A stretch of DNA of 64,000 nucleotides from Sphingopyxis sp. JAI128 (GCF_014207235.1 NZ_JACHDA010000002.1:310001-374000); one strand, 5' to 3'. Shown: positions 17,781 to 27,117, counted from the stretch's first letter. Notes: generated from the sequence alone by a model not told the origin. A program made the numbers and translations.

Positions 17781-17835
17781 GTCACCCCGGACTTGATCCG
17801 GGGTCCATGGATGCCGGATCGGGTCCGGCATGACG
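17781..17835. repeat. Type B intergenic hairpin repeat, copy 1
   Basis: GTCACCCCGGACTTGATCCG opens the element. CCCCGGA and TCCGGGG form one hairpin, GCCGGATC/GGTCCGGC a second, and the ends GTCA/TGACG close it. It lies between ilvN and ilvC and matches 41017-41091 and, in its ends only, 18915-18987. It may act as a processing or partial termination site between ilvBN and ilvC. Confidence 0.75.
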
Positions 17836-17846
17836 AAAGACAATAA

Positions 17847-18893
<1,047 letters not shown>

Positions 18894-18914
18894 GCCGGCC
18901 AGACATCTTGACTT

Positions 18915-18987
18915 CGTCATCTCCGCGAAAACGGGGACCCGGCAGGCCAACGATGCAGCCGGGTTCCCGTTTTCCGGGGAATGACGA
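18915..18987. repeat. Intergenic hairpin repeat (CGTCAT...ATGACG), variant of Type B
   Basis: Ends CGTCAT and ATGACG are complementary. The arms CGCGAAAACGGGGACCCGG and CCGGGTTCCCGTTTTCCGGG form a long imperfect stem. It fills the gap between ilvC and bioF and probably ends ilvC transcripts. Confidence 0.7.
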
Positions 18988-19000
18988 ATGAGGAGCTGAC

Positions 19001-20137
19001 GTGGCCAACTCTCCCTTCGCCGCCCACCACGCCGACCTCGCCGCGCTCGCGCGCGACAGCCGCCGCCGTGCGCTCGCGCCGCGCGCGGGCCGCGATTTCG
19101 CGTCGAACGATTATCTCGGCCTCGCCGACAGCGAAGCGCTGCGCGCCGCGCTTGCCGCGGGCATCGAACGCGGCCTCCCCGCGGGGTCGGGCGGCTCGCG
19201 CCTGCTCCGCGGCAATCACGCCGAACATGAAGCGCTCGAAACGCACGCCGCGCGCCATTATGGCAGCGAAGCCGCGCTCTTCTTTGCGACCGGCTTCGCC
19301 GCCAACGCCGCATTGTTCGCGACGCTGCCGCAGCGCGGCGACTTTATCGTCCATGACGAACTGATCCACGCCAGCGCGCACGACGGCATGAAGCTCGGCC
19401 GCGCGGGCCATGTCGCCGCCGCGCACAACGACGCGCAGGCTTTCGACGATATCATCGCGCGCTGGCGCGCCGGCGGCGGCGCGGGAACGCCGTGGATCGC
19501 GGTCGAAAGCCTCTATTCGATGGACGGCGACCGTGCCCCCCTCGCCGCGCTCGCCGACGTCGCCGACCGCCACGACGCCATACTCGTGGTCGACGAAGCG
19601 CACGCAACGGGCGTTTTCGGCGCCGGCGGCGCGGGCCTCGCGCACGGCCTTGCGCGCCGCGACAATCTGATCACGCTCCACACCTGCGGCAAGGCCTTGG
19701 GTGCCGAGGGCGCGCTGCTCTGCGCGCCGCAGATCGTGTGCGACTTCCTCGTCAACCGGGGCCGCCCCTTCATCTTCTCGACCGCGCCTTCGCCCTTGAT
19801 GGCGTGGCTCGTCCGCCAGGCGATCGAGATCGTCGCGAACGAGCCCGAGCGGCAGGCGCGCCTCCACGCGCTCGTCCGCCACGCCGCCGAGCGCCTCGTT
19901 CCCCTCGGTATCTCCGCCAGCGGCACGCAGATCCTGCCCGTCATCGTCGGCGACAATGATCGCACGATGCGCATCGCGGGCAGCCTGCGCGATGCGGGCT
20001 TCGACATTCGCGGCATCCGCCCGCCGACGGTGGCCGAAGGAACCGCGCGCCTGCGCATCGCGATCACGCTCAATGTTGACGAAGCTAACATCGACGACAT
20101 GGCCGATGCGCTCGCCGCCGCGATGGCCGCGGCATGA
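19001..20137 (+). CDS. bioF: 8-amino-7-oxononanoate synthase
   Basis: PLP enzyme joining pimeloyl-ACP/CoA and L-alanine in biotin synthesis. 378 residues: FASNDYLGL near residue 30, GSGGSRLLRGNHAEHEALE, the DEAHATGVFG cofactor motif, and the Schiff-base lysine in HTCGKALGAEGA. The start is a GTG at 19001 with GAGGAG upstream. First gene of bioF-bioD-bioA, each joined by ATGA overlaps. Confidence 0.93.
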   Translation: MANSPFAAHHADLAALARDSRRRALAPRAGRDFASNDYLGLADSEALRAALAAGIERGLPAGSGGSRLLRGNHAEHEALETHAARHYGSEAALFFATGFAANAALFATLPQRGDFIVHDELIHASAHDGMKLGRAGHVAAAHNDAQAFDDIIARWRAGGGAGTPWIAVESLYSMDGDRAPLAALADVADRHDAILVVDEAHATGVFGAGGAGLAHGLARRDNLITLHTCGKALGAEGALLCAPQIVCDFLVNRGRPFIFSTAPSPLMAWLVRQAIEIVANEPERQARLHALVRHAAERLVPLGISASGTQILPVIVGDNDRTMRIAGSLRDAGFDIRGIRPPTVAEGTARLRIAITLNVDEANIDDMADALAAAMAAA

Positions 20138-20742
20138 CGCGCTTCGTCGTCACCGGCACCGACACCGGCATCGGAAAAACCATCTTTTCCGCCGCGTTGG
20201 CGCAGGCGACCGGTGCATCCTACTGGAAACCGATCCAGTCGGGGCTCGAGGACGAAACCGACAGCGAGGTTGTCGCGCGCCTCGCCGGGGTGCCGATCCG
20301 CCCCGAAGCCTATCGCCTCGTCACCCCCGCGTCGCCGCATATCGCCGCCGAAATTGACGGCGTTAACATCGACATCGAAATGCTTGCACCGCCCCCCGGC
20401 GACCTGATCGTCGAGGGTGCGGGCGGCGCGCTCGTCCCGGTCACCCGCACGACGCTTTACGCCGACCTCTTCGCGCGCTGGCAAATCCCGGTGATCGTCT
20501 GCGCGCGCACCGCGCTCGGTACGATCAACCACAGCCTGCTGACGATCGAGGCGCTCAAATCGCGCGGCGTCCCGCTCCACGGCCTCGCCTTCCTCGGCGA
20601 CGCGGTCGAGGACAGCGAGGCGATCGTATCGGACATTTCGGGCATCCGCCACCTGGGCCGGTTACCGACTATTGCTCCGCTAAACAGCGAAACCCTCGCG
20701 GAAGCCTTCGCCGCCGGTTTCAACGCCGCGGATTTCGCATGA
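20134..20742 (+). CDS. bioD: Dethiobiotin synthetase
   Basis: ATP-dependent ring closure of 7,8-diaminopelargonate to dethiobiotin. 202 residues with the P-loop variant GTDTGIGKTIFSAAL at residue 7, WKPIQSG, and VEGAGGALVP. Overlaps bioF and bioA by four bases (ATGA) on either side, so the three genes are translationally coupled. Confidence 0.93.
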   Translation: MTRFVVTGTDTGIGKTIFSAALAQATGASYWKPIQSGLEDETDSEVVARLAGVPIRPEAYRLVTPASPHIAAEIDGVNIDIEMLAPPPGDLIVEGAGGALVPVTRTTLYADLFARWQIPVIVCARTALGTINHSLLTIEALKSRGVPLHGLAFLGDAVEDSEAIVSDISGIRHLGRLPTIAPLNSETLAEAFAAGFNAADFA

Positions 20743-22001
20743 CCTCCCCCGTCTGGCACCCCTTCACCCAGCACGGCCTCGGCGACCCCATCCCGCTGAT
20801 TTCGCGCACCAAGGACGCGAAACTCTACGACGCGAGCGGCAACAGCTGGATCGACGCCATTTCGAGCTGGTGGGTCACCACCCACGGCCACGCGCACCCG
20901 CGCATCATGGCGGCGATCGCCCGGCAAGCCGAAACGCTCGACCAGCTTATCTTCGCCGGCTGGACGCACGAGCCCGCCGAGACGCTCGCCGCCGAACTCG
21001 TCCGCATCACCCCCGATCCGCTCACGCGCGTCTTCTTCTCGGATTCGGGCTCGACCAGCGTCGAGGTCGCCTTGAAGATGGCGCTCGGCTATTGGTACAA
21101 TATCGGCGAGGCGCGCAGCCGCATCCTCGTCCTCGAACATAGCTATCATGGCGACACGATCGGCACGATGTCGGTCGGCGAGCGCGGCGTCTACAACCGC
21201 GCGTGGCAGCCTTTGCTGTTCGACGTCGGCACCATCCCCTTCCCGCGCGAAGGCATGGAACAGGCGACGCTCGACGCGCTCGAAGCGGCGTGCGCAAGCC
21301 AGGAAACGGGCAACGCGCCCGCGGCCTTCATCGTCGAACCTTTGATCCTCGGCGCGGGCGGGATGCTCGTCTACCCCGCGTGGGTGCTCGCCGAGATGCG
21401 CAGCATCTGCGCGCGCCACGGCGTCCTCTTCATCGCCGACGAGGTGATGACCGGCTGGGGCCGCACCGGCACGCGCTTCGCCTGCGACCAGGCGGGCATC
21501 ATCCCCGACATCGTCTGCCTGTCGAAAGGCCTCACCGGCGGCGCGATCCCGCTCGCGGTCACGCTCTGCATCGAGCCGATTTTCCAGGCGCATTTTTCGG
21601 ACGATCGCGGCAGGGCCTTCTACCATTCGTCGAGCTATACCGCGAACCCGATCGCCTGCGCCGCCGCTGTCGCCAACCTCGAAATCTGGCGCGACGAGCC
21701 GGTCCAGCAACGCATCGATGCGCTCGCCGACGCGCAGGCTGCGCATCTCTCGCTGCTCGGGCACGACCCGCGCGTGCAGAACCCGCGCCGCCTCGGCACC
21801 ATCGCCGCGCTCGACATCGCCGTGCCCGACGCGGGCTATCTGTCGACCCTGACACCGCGCCTGACCGCCTTTTACCGCGACAAGGGCGTCCTCCTCCGCC
21901 CGCTCGGCAACAGCGTCTATGTGATGCCACCCTATTGCATCACGTCCGCCGAACTGGCGCAGGTCTGGGATGCGATTGGCGCATCGCTGGACGCAATTTA
22001 G
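20739..22001 (+). CDS. bioA: Adenosylmethionine-8-amino-7-oxononanoate aminotransferase
   Basis: Transfers an amino group from S-adenosylmethionine to KAPA in biotin synthesis. 420 residues of class III aminotransferase type: HPFTQHG at the N-terminus, SSWWVTTHGHAHP, SDSGSTSVEVALKMALGYW, IADEVMTGWGRTG, and the PLP lysine in CLSKGLTGGAIPLA. Last gene of bioFDA; bioB is not in the window. A Type A repeat follows and may terminate the operon. Confidence 0.95.
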   Translation: MTSPVWHPFTQHGLGDPIPLISRTKDAKLYDASGNSWIDAISSWWVTTHGHAHPRIMAAIARQAETLDQLIFAGWTHEPAETLAAELVRITPDPLTRVFFSDSGSTSVEVALKMALGYWYNIGEARSRILVLEHSYHGDTIGTMSVGERGVYNRAWQPLLFDVGTIPFPREGMEQATLDALEAACASQETGNAPAAFIVEPLILGAGGMLVYPAWVLAEMRSICARHGVLFIADEVMTGWGRTGTRFACDQAGIIPDIVCLSKGLTGGAIPLAVTLCIEPIFQAHFSDDRGRAFYHSSSYTANPIACAAAVANLEIWRDEPVQQRIDALADAQAAHLSLLGHDPRVQNPRRLGTIAALDIAVPDAGYLSTLTPRLTAFYRDKGVLLRPLGNSVYVMPPYCITSAELAQVWDAIGASLDAI

Positions 22002-22032
22002 AAACGGCCGCCAGCGACAGTTGCGGTCCTTA

Positions 22033-22168
22033 ATCCTCCCTGTGCCGCAGCCATGGGGAGGTGGCAGCGCGAAGCGCTGACAGAGGGGCAAATGGCGCGA
22101 CGTCGCAGCCCCTCCACCCCTCGCTTCGCGAGCGGTCTCCCACCCCATCGCTGCGCGACAGGGAGGAT
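22033..22168. repeat. Type A long hairpin repeat, copy 3
   Basis: Opens ATCCTCCCTGTGCCGCAGCC and closes CGCTGCGCGACAGGGAGGAT. Inside are GGCAGCGCGAAGCGCTGACA and the complementary half. This is the most complete copy of the family and is located 32 bases after bioA. Confidence 0.85.
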
Positions 22169-22430
22169 CTTTAACGTCCGCTTCCCCTCCTTATCGGACA
22201 TTCGCCGCCGATCCGGTGCGAATGGCAGGAAACGACCATGTCCGGACATTCGCTTTGCGAAGCTGACGAACTGGCAGGACAGCTATTAGATGGATCAAAG
22301 CTTTCGGTTCCCCAGTAAGTCATCCAGCCCCCTGCAAACTTGTGTTTATATGTTCTGGCGATAGAGTTTCGCGCGTACCCTCTGGGGTTGAATGGGCATT
22401 CACGATGCTGCGCGACGGAAGCAGGTTCAA
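22169..22430. other. Intergenic remainder without recognised genes
   Basis: After the Type A repeat, 262 bases contain no convincing gene. Part of it (22190-22260) includes the words GCGAATGGCAGGAAACGACC and GTCCGGACATTCG, with CGGACATTCG occurring twice in inverse context, which looks like a gene or repeat remnant. GC falls toward 22430, where the promoter of the following secreted-protein pair should lie. Confidence 0.4.
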
Positions 22431-23210
22431 ATGAAGTTCTTCGTTGTATTTGTATTGACCCTCGCGGGCACCGCTGCCTCGGCACAATCGTCCGACGACA
22501 AGATGGAGGCCTTCGTCCAATGCAGGGTCGACGGTCCCCGGACATATGCACTGGCATTGGGCCACGAGCTTCGCAACGATCAGCATGGCAGATATTATAC
22601 GCGGCCTATGCGCGTTGATGTGCCAAGGTCGCAATTTGAACGGCGACGCGCAACAATTCCGGATAACCCTTGGGGGGAAGAGTCGACCGACCGGGATGCA
22701 TTCCGCGAGCTGTACGGAGATGAAGCGCTCGAACGGATAGGACTCTCCTTTGCGCAGCGGGTCTGGGGCGATCAGATCGGCACACGCCCCCAAGACGCGG
22801 CAGGCGTGGGACAATGGAAACCGGGTAATCTTTTTTGCTTCATGAATAGAAGTCTCTCGCAATTCCAGCGCATTGAGTACGACAACGATAGATACGGGAG
22901 ACAGATTCAGATTCCGACCGACTGGATCATGGACCGCACTATTTCCCTGACTGGCGAGTACAAAAAGGAGCAGCAGGCGAAGCCAATCTCCACCACGTCG
23001 CCCGGCCGCAGGGCCGACATCGTCATCCAGGATGCAACGCCCGCCCGGGCGACCCCCGAGGAGATGGCCGCGTCGCTGCTGCAGTCCAAGCGGAAGGAAG
23101 CCGCGCAGATGGCCAAGGCCGCCGCTGAGAGCGCCCGGAACAACGCCGATATCAAGGCTAAGATCGCCAAGGCGGTGGAAGAGGCCCGCAAGCGGGGCAA
23201 CGCCCAATGA
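22431..23210 (+). CDS. Hypothetical secreted protein
   Basis: 259 residues from ATG 22431, chosen because it begins a clear signal peptide (MKFFVVFVLTLAGTAASAQ). The mature part has no recognised domain. The C-terminal 65 residues are a charged Ala/Lys-rich helix (EEMAASLLQSKRKEAAQMAK), likely coiled coil. The first two thirds have visibly lower GC than neighbouring genes, suggesting transfer. The stop overlaps the next gene's start (ATGA), so the two secreted proteins are coupled and may work together. Confidence 0.6.
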   Translation: MKFFVVFVLTLAGTAASAQSSDDKMEAFVQCRVDGPRTYALALGHELRNDQHGRYYTRPMRVDVPRSQFERRRATIPDNPWGEESTDRDAFRELYGDEALERIGLSFAQRVWGDQIGTRPQDAAGVGQWKPGNLFCFMNRSLSQFQRIEYDNDRYGRQIQIPTDWIMDRTISLTGEYKKEQQAKPISTTSPGRRADIVIQDATPARATPEEMAASLLQSKRKEAAQMAKAAAESARNNADIKAKIAKAVEEARKRGNAQ

Positions 23211-23932
23211 CGCCTCGCAGGTCCGCAATGGCGCTCGCGCTCCTTGCGAGCTTGGGCCTTGTATCGGCCACGCACGCGCAAACGCCCCGGTTCATCGAGG
23301 CGGGTGAGATCGTGACAGGCGAGCCGGGGCAATCGCAGACGTCCGATCTCTATCAATTCGTCGGAGTGGTAGGCAGCCAAGTCACCATCACCTTGGACAC
23401 CCCAGGCCATGCCGCGCTGTCGATCTACGAACCACACGGAGAGGAAATGACCAGCGCAACGGGCAGCGGCACCGTGACGCTTCGTGCGGTCCTGCCGCTG
23501 ACCGAAGCTTATACGGTCAGCGTCAGCCGGACGGATATCTCCGGGACTTACAGTCTCGGGCTTTCGGCAACTGAGCCGGATCTCCACCAGATGTTCTTCG
23601 CGCGAGGCATGGGCTACGAATCGCATCACCGTGACCCCGACGGAACCAATCCCTATATCGTGCGGTCCTGCTGGCTCGACCCCGGCAGAAAGATGCGCCG
23701 AATCTGGCCGAGAGGAATCGAAGAGCACACGCTCGGCCGCGACGGAATGGAATATATAGTCTCGACCATGGGTGGCGGGGAACCACGTTCTGTCGAGCGC
23801 CAGATTCGGTTCGAGGGAGCCAGTGCCATCTATCCCACCGCCCGTGCCGATGGAACGACCCGCTACACTAAGATCGCGCTCGACCTGGATACCGCGCGGG
23901 TCGGCCCATTCGGATCGTATCTGTGCGAGTAG
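23207..23932 (+). CDS. Hypothetical secreted protein with PPC-like beta domain
   Basis: 241 residues. The signal peptide ends near ATHAQ (residue 25). Residues about 30-130 (GEIVTGEPGQSQTSDLYQFV, then VTITLDTPGHAALSIYEPHG) resemble bacterial pre-peptidase C-terminal beta-sandwich domains. The remainder is unrecognised. Translationally coupled to the preceding secreted protein by ATGA. No catalytic motif seen. Confidence 0.6.
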   Translation: MTPRRSAMALALLASLGLVSATHAQTPRFIEAGEIVTGEPGQSQTSDLYQFVGVVGSQVTITLDTPGHAALSIYEPHGEEMTSATGSGTVTLRAVLPLTEAYTVSVSRTDISGTYSLGLSATEPDLHQMFFARGMGYESHHRDPDGTNPYIVRSCWLDPGRKMRRIWPRGIEEHTLGRDGMEYIVSTMGGGEPRSVERQIRFEGASAIYPTARADGTTRYTKIALDLDTARVGPFGSYLCE

Positions 23933-24011
23933 CGGGACCGCAGGACGTGGGATGAGAAGCGGGGGCCGATCGTCCTGGCGGCCGAGGCGATGTCGATACG
24001 CCGGCGGGTCG

Positions 24012-24497
24012 TCACCCGCCGAATTTCGCGTCGTCGGGCATAACCGCCCAGTTCGTGTCCGCCGCCGCGATATAGCCCGCGCGGTCCTCGTCCCACTTCG
24101 CTTTCACTTCCCGGTTGAAATTGAGGTACAGCTTGCCGTCCACGACCGCATAGGTCAGCGGGTCGCCCGGCGCGAGATAGCCGCGCGACATCGCCCATGC
24201 GCAATGCCCGCCATAACGCGGCATGAAGGCGTCGGGATCGGCCTGGAAACGCGCGGCATTGGCGGCATTGGCGAAATGATAGACGGCGCCGTCATGCTCG
24301 ACGGCAAAGGCCGCGTCGCCCTTCACCGGCACGCCGTCGCCCTCGAAATAGCTCACCGTGTCATAGCCGCTGACCGCAATGTTGCCACCGTCAACACCGA
24401 CATAGACCGGCTTGGCATAGGCATAAGGCGTAAAGGCCGCGAGCGACAGCGGCGCCGCCAAGGCGGCGAGCAGGGCGAACAGGGCTTGGTTTTTCAC
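24012..24497 (-). CDS. YHS domain-containing exported protein
   Basis: 161 residues from GTG 24497, which has GGAG seven bases upstream and immediately precedes a signal sequence (ALFALLAALAAPLSLAA). The mature part holds a YHS domain: VSGYDTVSYFEGDGVPVKGD, FANAANAARFQADPDAFMP, and GGHCAWAMSRG. Periplasmic YHS proteins of this kind are common in Proteobacteria and may bind metal or a small ligand. The longer frame upstream is not supported because it lacks family similarity. Confidence 0.8.
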   Translation of the reverse strand: MKNQALFALLAALAAPLSLAAFTPYAYAKPVYVGVDGGNIAVSGYDTVSYFEGDGVPVKGDAAFAVEHDGAVYHFANAANAARFQADPDAFMPRYGGHCAWAMSRGYLAPGDPLTYAVVDGKLYLNFNREVKAKWDEDRAGYIAAADTNWAVMPDDAKFGG

Positions 24498-24656
24498 AAT
24501 TAATCTCCATCTCGAAGGGATCGGCTCCGTGCCGCTCCCCGTCGCCCTCCGGTTCGCGCCGAAAAGCCAGTCGGTTACGCGGGCAGTTCGGCTTAGGTTC
24601 ATCTGCGGCGATCCATCGCCCTTGCAGGGGATAAGGGGTCTGGGAATATGATCTGA

Positions 24657-25070
24657 ATGACGCAAACCGCCGGCCTCGTCCTTCCCCTCCTCGCGGCGCT
24701 CGCTTTCGCCGCGCCCGCGCTCGCGCAGGACGACGACAGCCTCGCGCAGTCGGGCGAGCCGCCGCAGCGCACCTCGGTTCTCTACACCTATGGCGACGAA
24801 CCCTGTCCCGAAGCGCAGGAGGGCGAGATCGTCGTCTGCGCGCAGCAACCCGAATCCGAACGCTATCGCGTCCCCAAGCAATTGCGCGAGGAATTGAAGG
24901 AGGACGAAGCGGTCGGCGGCGGCAGCTGGGCCTCGGCGGTCGACGGCTATACCAATGGCGCGGCGGCAGCGGGCCGGCCGAACAGCTGCTCGCCCGTCGG
25001 CAGCTATGGCTTCACCGGCTGCGCCGCCGCTGCGCTCCGCCAATGGTTCGAGGCGCGCCGCGCGCCCTGA
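24657..25070 (+). CDS. Hypothetical small secreted protein
   Basis: 137 residues with a signal peptide ending APALAQ (residue 24). Four cysteines in the mature part (DEPCPEA, IVVCAQ, NSCSPV, FTGCAA) suggest two disulfides in the periplasm. YRVPKQLREEL is a motif I associate with uncharacterised sphingomonad exported proteins. Divergent from the YHS gene. Confidence 0.6.
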   Translation: MTQTAGLVLPLLAALAFAAPALAQDDDSLAQSGEPPQRTSVLYTYGDEPCPEAQEGEIVVCAQQPESERYRVPKQLREELKEDEAVGGGSWASAVDGYTNGAAAAGRPNSCSPVGSYGFTGCAAAALRQWFEARRAP

Positions 25071-25146
25071 CCGCCCCGGCGCGCCCCGCACGCCCTCCGG
25101 CGTCTACCGCGTGCCGAACCGAAACGCTGCGTTTCTCCGCCGCTTG

Positions 25147-25176
25147 TTGACGCCCTCCCTCGCCTTCGCCTAGCTT
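25147..25176 (+). promoter_or_regulatory. Candidate promoter of the yceI-type gene
   Basis: TTGACG (25147-25152) and TAGCTT (25171-25176) are 18 bases apart and about 25 bases before the ribosome-binding site ACAGGAGA of the YceI gene. Confidence 0.4.
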
Positions 25177-25201
25177 CCGTCTCCCCAACAGGAGACCGTT
25201 C

Positions 25202-25846
25202 ATGCGCCGCATTGCCCCCCTTGCCGCTATCGCCCTACTCGCCGCCGCCGCATCGCCGCTCGTCCTTGCGCAGGGCGCCTCGGCCCCCGGCGCCCCCGAC
25301 AAGTCGCGCGTCACCGCCGGCACCTATGTCGCGGACCCGGGCCACACGATGGTCGTCTGGGAAGTCGATCATTTCGGCTTCAGCAAATATTCGGGCATTT
25401 TCGGCGATGTCGCCGGCACGCTCGTCATCGATCCCGCCAACCCCGCCGCGGCAAAGGTCGAGGTGACGATCCCCGTCGCCAAGGTCACCACCGCCAGCGC
25501 CGGGCTGACCAGCCACCTGCTGCGCGCGGGCAAGGACGGCGGCAAGCCCGACTTCTTCGGCGCCGCCCCCGCCGACGCCAAATTCGTTTCGACCGCCGTC
25601 GTGCTCGACGATGACGGCGACGAGGCGAAGGTGACGGGCAACCTCACCCTCAACGGCGTGACCAAGCCGGTGACGCTCGACGTCGATTTCCACGGCGCGG
25701 GCACCAATCCCTATAACAAGAAACAGACGATCGGCTTCCAGGCCGAAGCGACGATCAAGCGCAGCGATTTCGGCATCGCCTATGGCATCCCCGCGGTCAG
25801 CGACGCGGTCGAACTCGAAATCCACGCCGCGTTCGAAAAACAATAA
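25202..25846 (+). CDS. YceI-family periplasmic protein
   Basis: 214 residues: signal peptide to about residue 22, then a single YceI lipocalin-like barrel. Family features are YVADPGHTMVVWEVDHFGFS, KYSGIFGDVAGTLVIDP, DFFGAAPADAKFVSTAVV, LTLNGVTKPVTLDVDF, and the final KRSDFGIAYG. YceI proteins bind isoprenoid-like lipids in the periplasm. GGAG lies upstream of ATG 25202. Confidence 0.92.
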   Translation: MRRIAPLAAIALLAAAASPLVLAQGASAPGAPDKSRVTAGTYVADPGHTMVVWEVDHFGFSKYSGIFGDVAGTLVIDPANPAAAKVEVTIPVAKVTTASAGLTSHLLRAGKDGGKPDFFGAAPADAKFVSTAVVLDDDGDEAKVTGNLTLNGVTKPVTLDVDFHGAGTNPYNKKQTIGFQAEATIKRSDFGIAYGIPAVSDAVELEIHAAFEKQ

Positions 25847-25960
25847 AGCGCGCGCCGGGTGCGCGGCATCGGCCCGCGCTCCCCAATCTGTCACACATGG
25901 CCGCTATGACGGGGGCGGGACCAGCGATGGCCCCGCCCCTTTTCGTGCAGGAGCCATGCG

Positions 25961-26329
25961 ATGAGCGAACTGGTACGCGAAATTGTCGAAGTGAATGCGT
26001 CGATCGACGGCGACGAGGAAAATCCGCTGCTGGTCGTCGAGGTCGAAGGCCTCGCCGCCACCGCGGGCTGGACCAACGTCCGGCTCGAACCGCATGTCGC
26101 CATCACCCCGCCCGAGGACGGCGTGCAGGATTTCGATCTCGTCGGCGACCGGCCGGCCACCCATTCTTCAGGCGACGCCGCCGAGGCGCTCGCCGAGGTC
26201 GAGGCCGGATGGGAAGGTCCGCTCGAGGATTGGTGCATCGGCGTGCGCGTCCACGCGATCGACAATATGATCGAAGACGAGATTTACGAACCCTGGGATG
26301 AGGACGACAGCGAGAGCGAGGCCGCCTGA
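25961..26329 (+). CDS. Hypothetical acidic protein
   Basis: 122 residues, very acidic, ending EDDSESEAA. No signal peptide or membrane segment. The core contains NPLLVVEVEGLAATAGWTNV and WCIGVRVHAIDNMIEDEIYE. CAGGAG lies upstream of the ATG. No family recognised; a cytosolic protein of unknown role. Confidence 0.6.
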   Translation: MSELVREIVEVNASIDGDEENPLLVVEVEGLAATAGWTNVRLEPHVAITPPEDGVQDFDLVGDRPATHSSGDAAEALAEVEAGWEGPLEDWCIGVRVHAIDNMIEDEIYEPWDEDDSESEAA

Positions 26330-26441
26330 CCCTCCCCTCCAACGTTCCCCTGTACTGCGCCGGGCCGTGGGGCCCACCCTTTACCTGACAAGGCGGCCCG
26401 GCGGCATTTTCGGTTCATCGCACAGCCAGCCGGGGCGGCTT

Positions 26442-26466
26442 ATCCTCCCCCTCGTCAAGGGAGGAT
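26442..26466 (+). promoter_or_regulatory. Hairpin covering the ribosome-binding site of the rhodanese gene
   Basis: ATCCTCCC and GGGAGGAT form a perfect 8-base stem with a 9-base loop. The right arm is the Shine-Dalgarno of the gene starting at 26471, so the fold would block translation. It could also be a minimal relic of the Type A repeat, whose ends have the same sequence. Confidence 0.45.
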
Positions 26467-26470
26467 CATC

Positions 26471-26959
26471 ATGCGCAGCCTGCTTCTCGCTCTCGCGGCC
26501 CTGAGCGCCACGCCCGCCTTCGCGCAGGCCAACCCCCAGATCGACTATCCCGCCTTCCAGGCGCTCACCGCCCGCGTCGCGCCGCAGCGCGCGCAGCGCC
26601 TCGTCGCCTTCGACGCCTTCAAGGCCGAAGCGGCCAAACCCGGCGCCCTGCTCCTCGACGCGCGCTCGAAGGACGCTTTCCAGCGCGGCCATATCAAGGG
26701 CGCGGTCAACCTGCCGCTCACCGATTTCACCGCGGACAGCCTCGCCGCGGTGATCGGCGCCGACCCGAACCGTCCCATCCTTATCTATTGCAACAATAAT
26801 TTCTCGAACCATAAAAGCCCGGTGCCGCTCAAATCGGCGCCGCTCGCGCTCAATATCCAGACCTTCGTCAACCTCGTCGGCTACGGCTATCCCAACGTCC
26901 GCGAGCTCGCCGACGTCGTCGATTTCACCGACCCGAAGGTCGAGTGGGTGACGGGTTAG
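26471..26959 (+). CDS. Secreted rhodanese-like domain protein
   Basis: 162 residues: signal peptide ending TPAFAQ (residue 19), then a rhodanese fold with LLLDARSKDAFQRGHIKGAV and the active-site loop ILIYCNNNFSNHKSP, in which Cys is the presumed sulfur carrier. Periplasmic sulfurtransferase or phosphatase-like function is possible; substrate unknown. The ribosome-binding site lies inside a hairpin. Confidence 0.8.
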   Translation: MRSLLLALAALSATPAFAQANPQIDYPAFQALTARVAPQRAQRLVAFDAFKAEAAKPGALLLDARSKDAFQRGHIKGAVNLPLTDFTADSLAAVIGADPNRPILIYCNNNFSNHKSPVPLKSAPLALNIQTFVNLVGYGYPNVRELADVVDFTDPKVEWVTG

Positions 26960-26993
26960 GCTCCCGATCCCGCGCAATTTTCACACTCCCCCC

Positions 26994-27022
26994 TTGCCAA
27001 GCGCGACATTTTGAACCAATAG
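26994..27022 (+). promoter_or_regulatory. Candidate leuA promoter
   Basis: TTGCCA (26994-26999) and CAATAG (27017-27022) are 17 bases apart. A start about seven bases downstream would fall at the leader-peptide ATG (27030), so the leader may be translated from a leaderless transcript. This fits the absence of a Shine-Dalgarno there. Confidence 0.35.
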
Positions 27023-27029
27023 CCTGCCC

Positions 27030-27080
27030 ATGCGTATGGGCGCCCTTCTTCTTCTGCGACTTACACGCCCTTGGGCGTGA
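27030..27080 (+). CDS. leuL: leuA leader peptide (attenuation)
   Basis: A 16-residue frame reads MRMGALLLLRLTRPWA and stops with TGA at 27080. Five of 16 residues are Leu, four as CTT, a codon otherwise uncommon in this GC-rich genome. It lies 82 bases upstream of leuA. This is the classic layout of leucine-operon attenuation: ribosome stalling on Leu codons alters folding of the following hairpins. No Shine-Dalgarno is visible; translation may start at the transcript 5' end. Confidence 0.7.
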   Translation: MRMGALLLLRLTRPWA

Positions 27081-27117
27081 CACTGGCTGCGCGCTAGTCG
27101 CGGCCACCCGCTCAAGG
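27064..27117 (+). promoter_or_regulatory. Attenuator hairpins between leader peptide and leuA
   Basis: CACGCCC-TT-GGGCGTG (27064-27079) overlaps the end of the leader peptide. GGCTGCG/CGCGGCC (27085-27105) and ACCC/GGGT (27106-27119) follow. The first can only fold when ribosomes are absent from or stalled in the leader. No long T-run follows, so the switch may act on translation or a Rho site instead of an intrinsic terminator. Confidence 0.45.
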
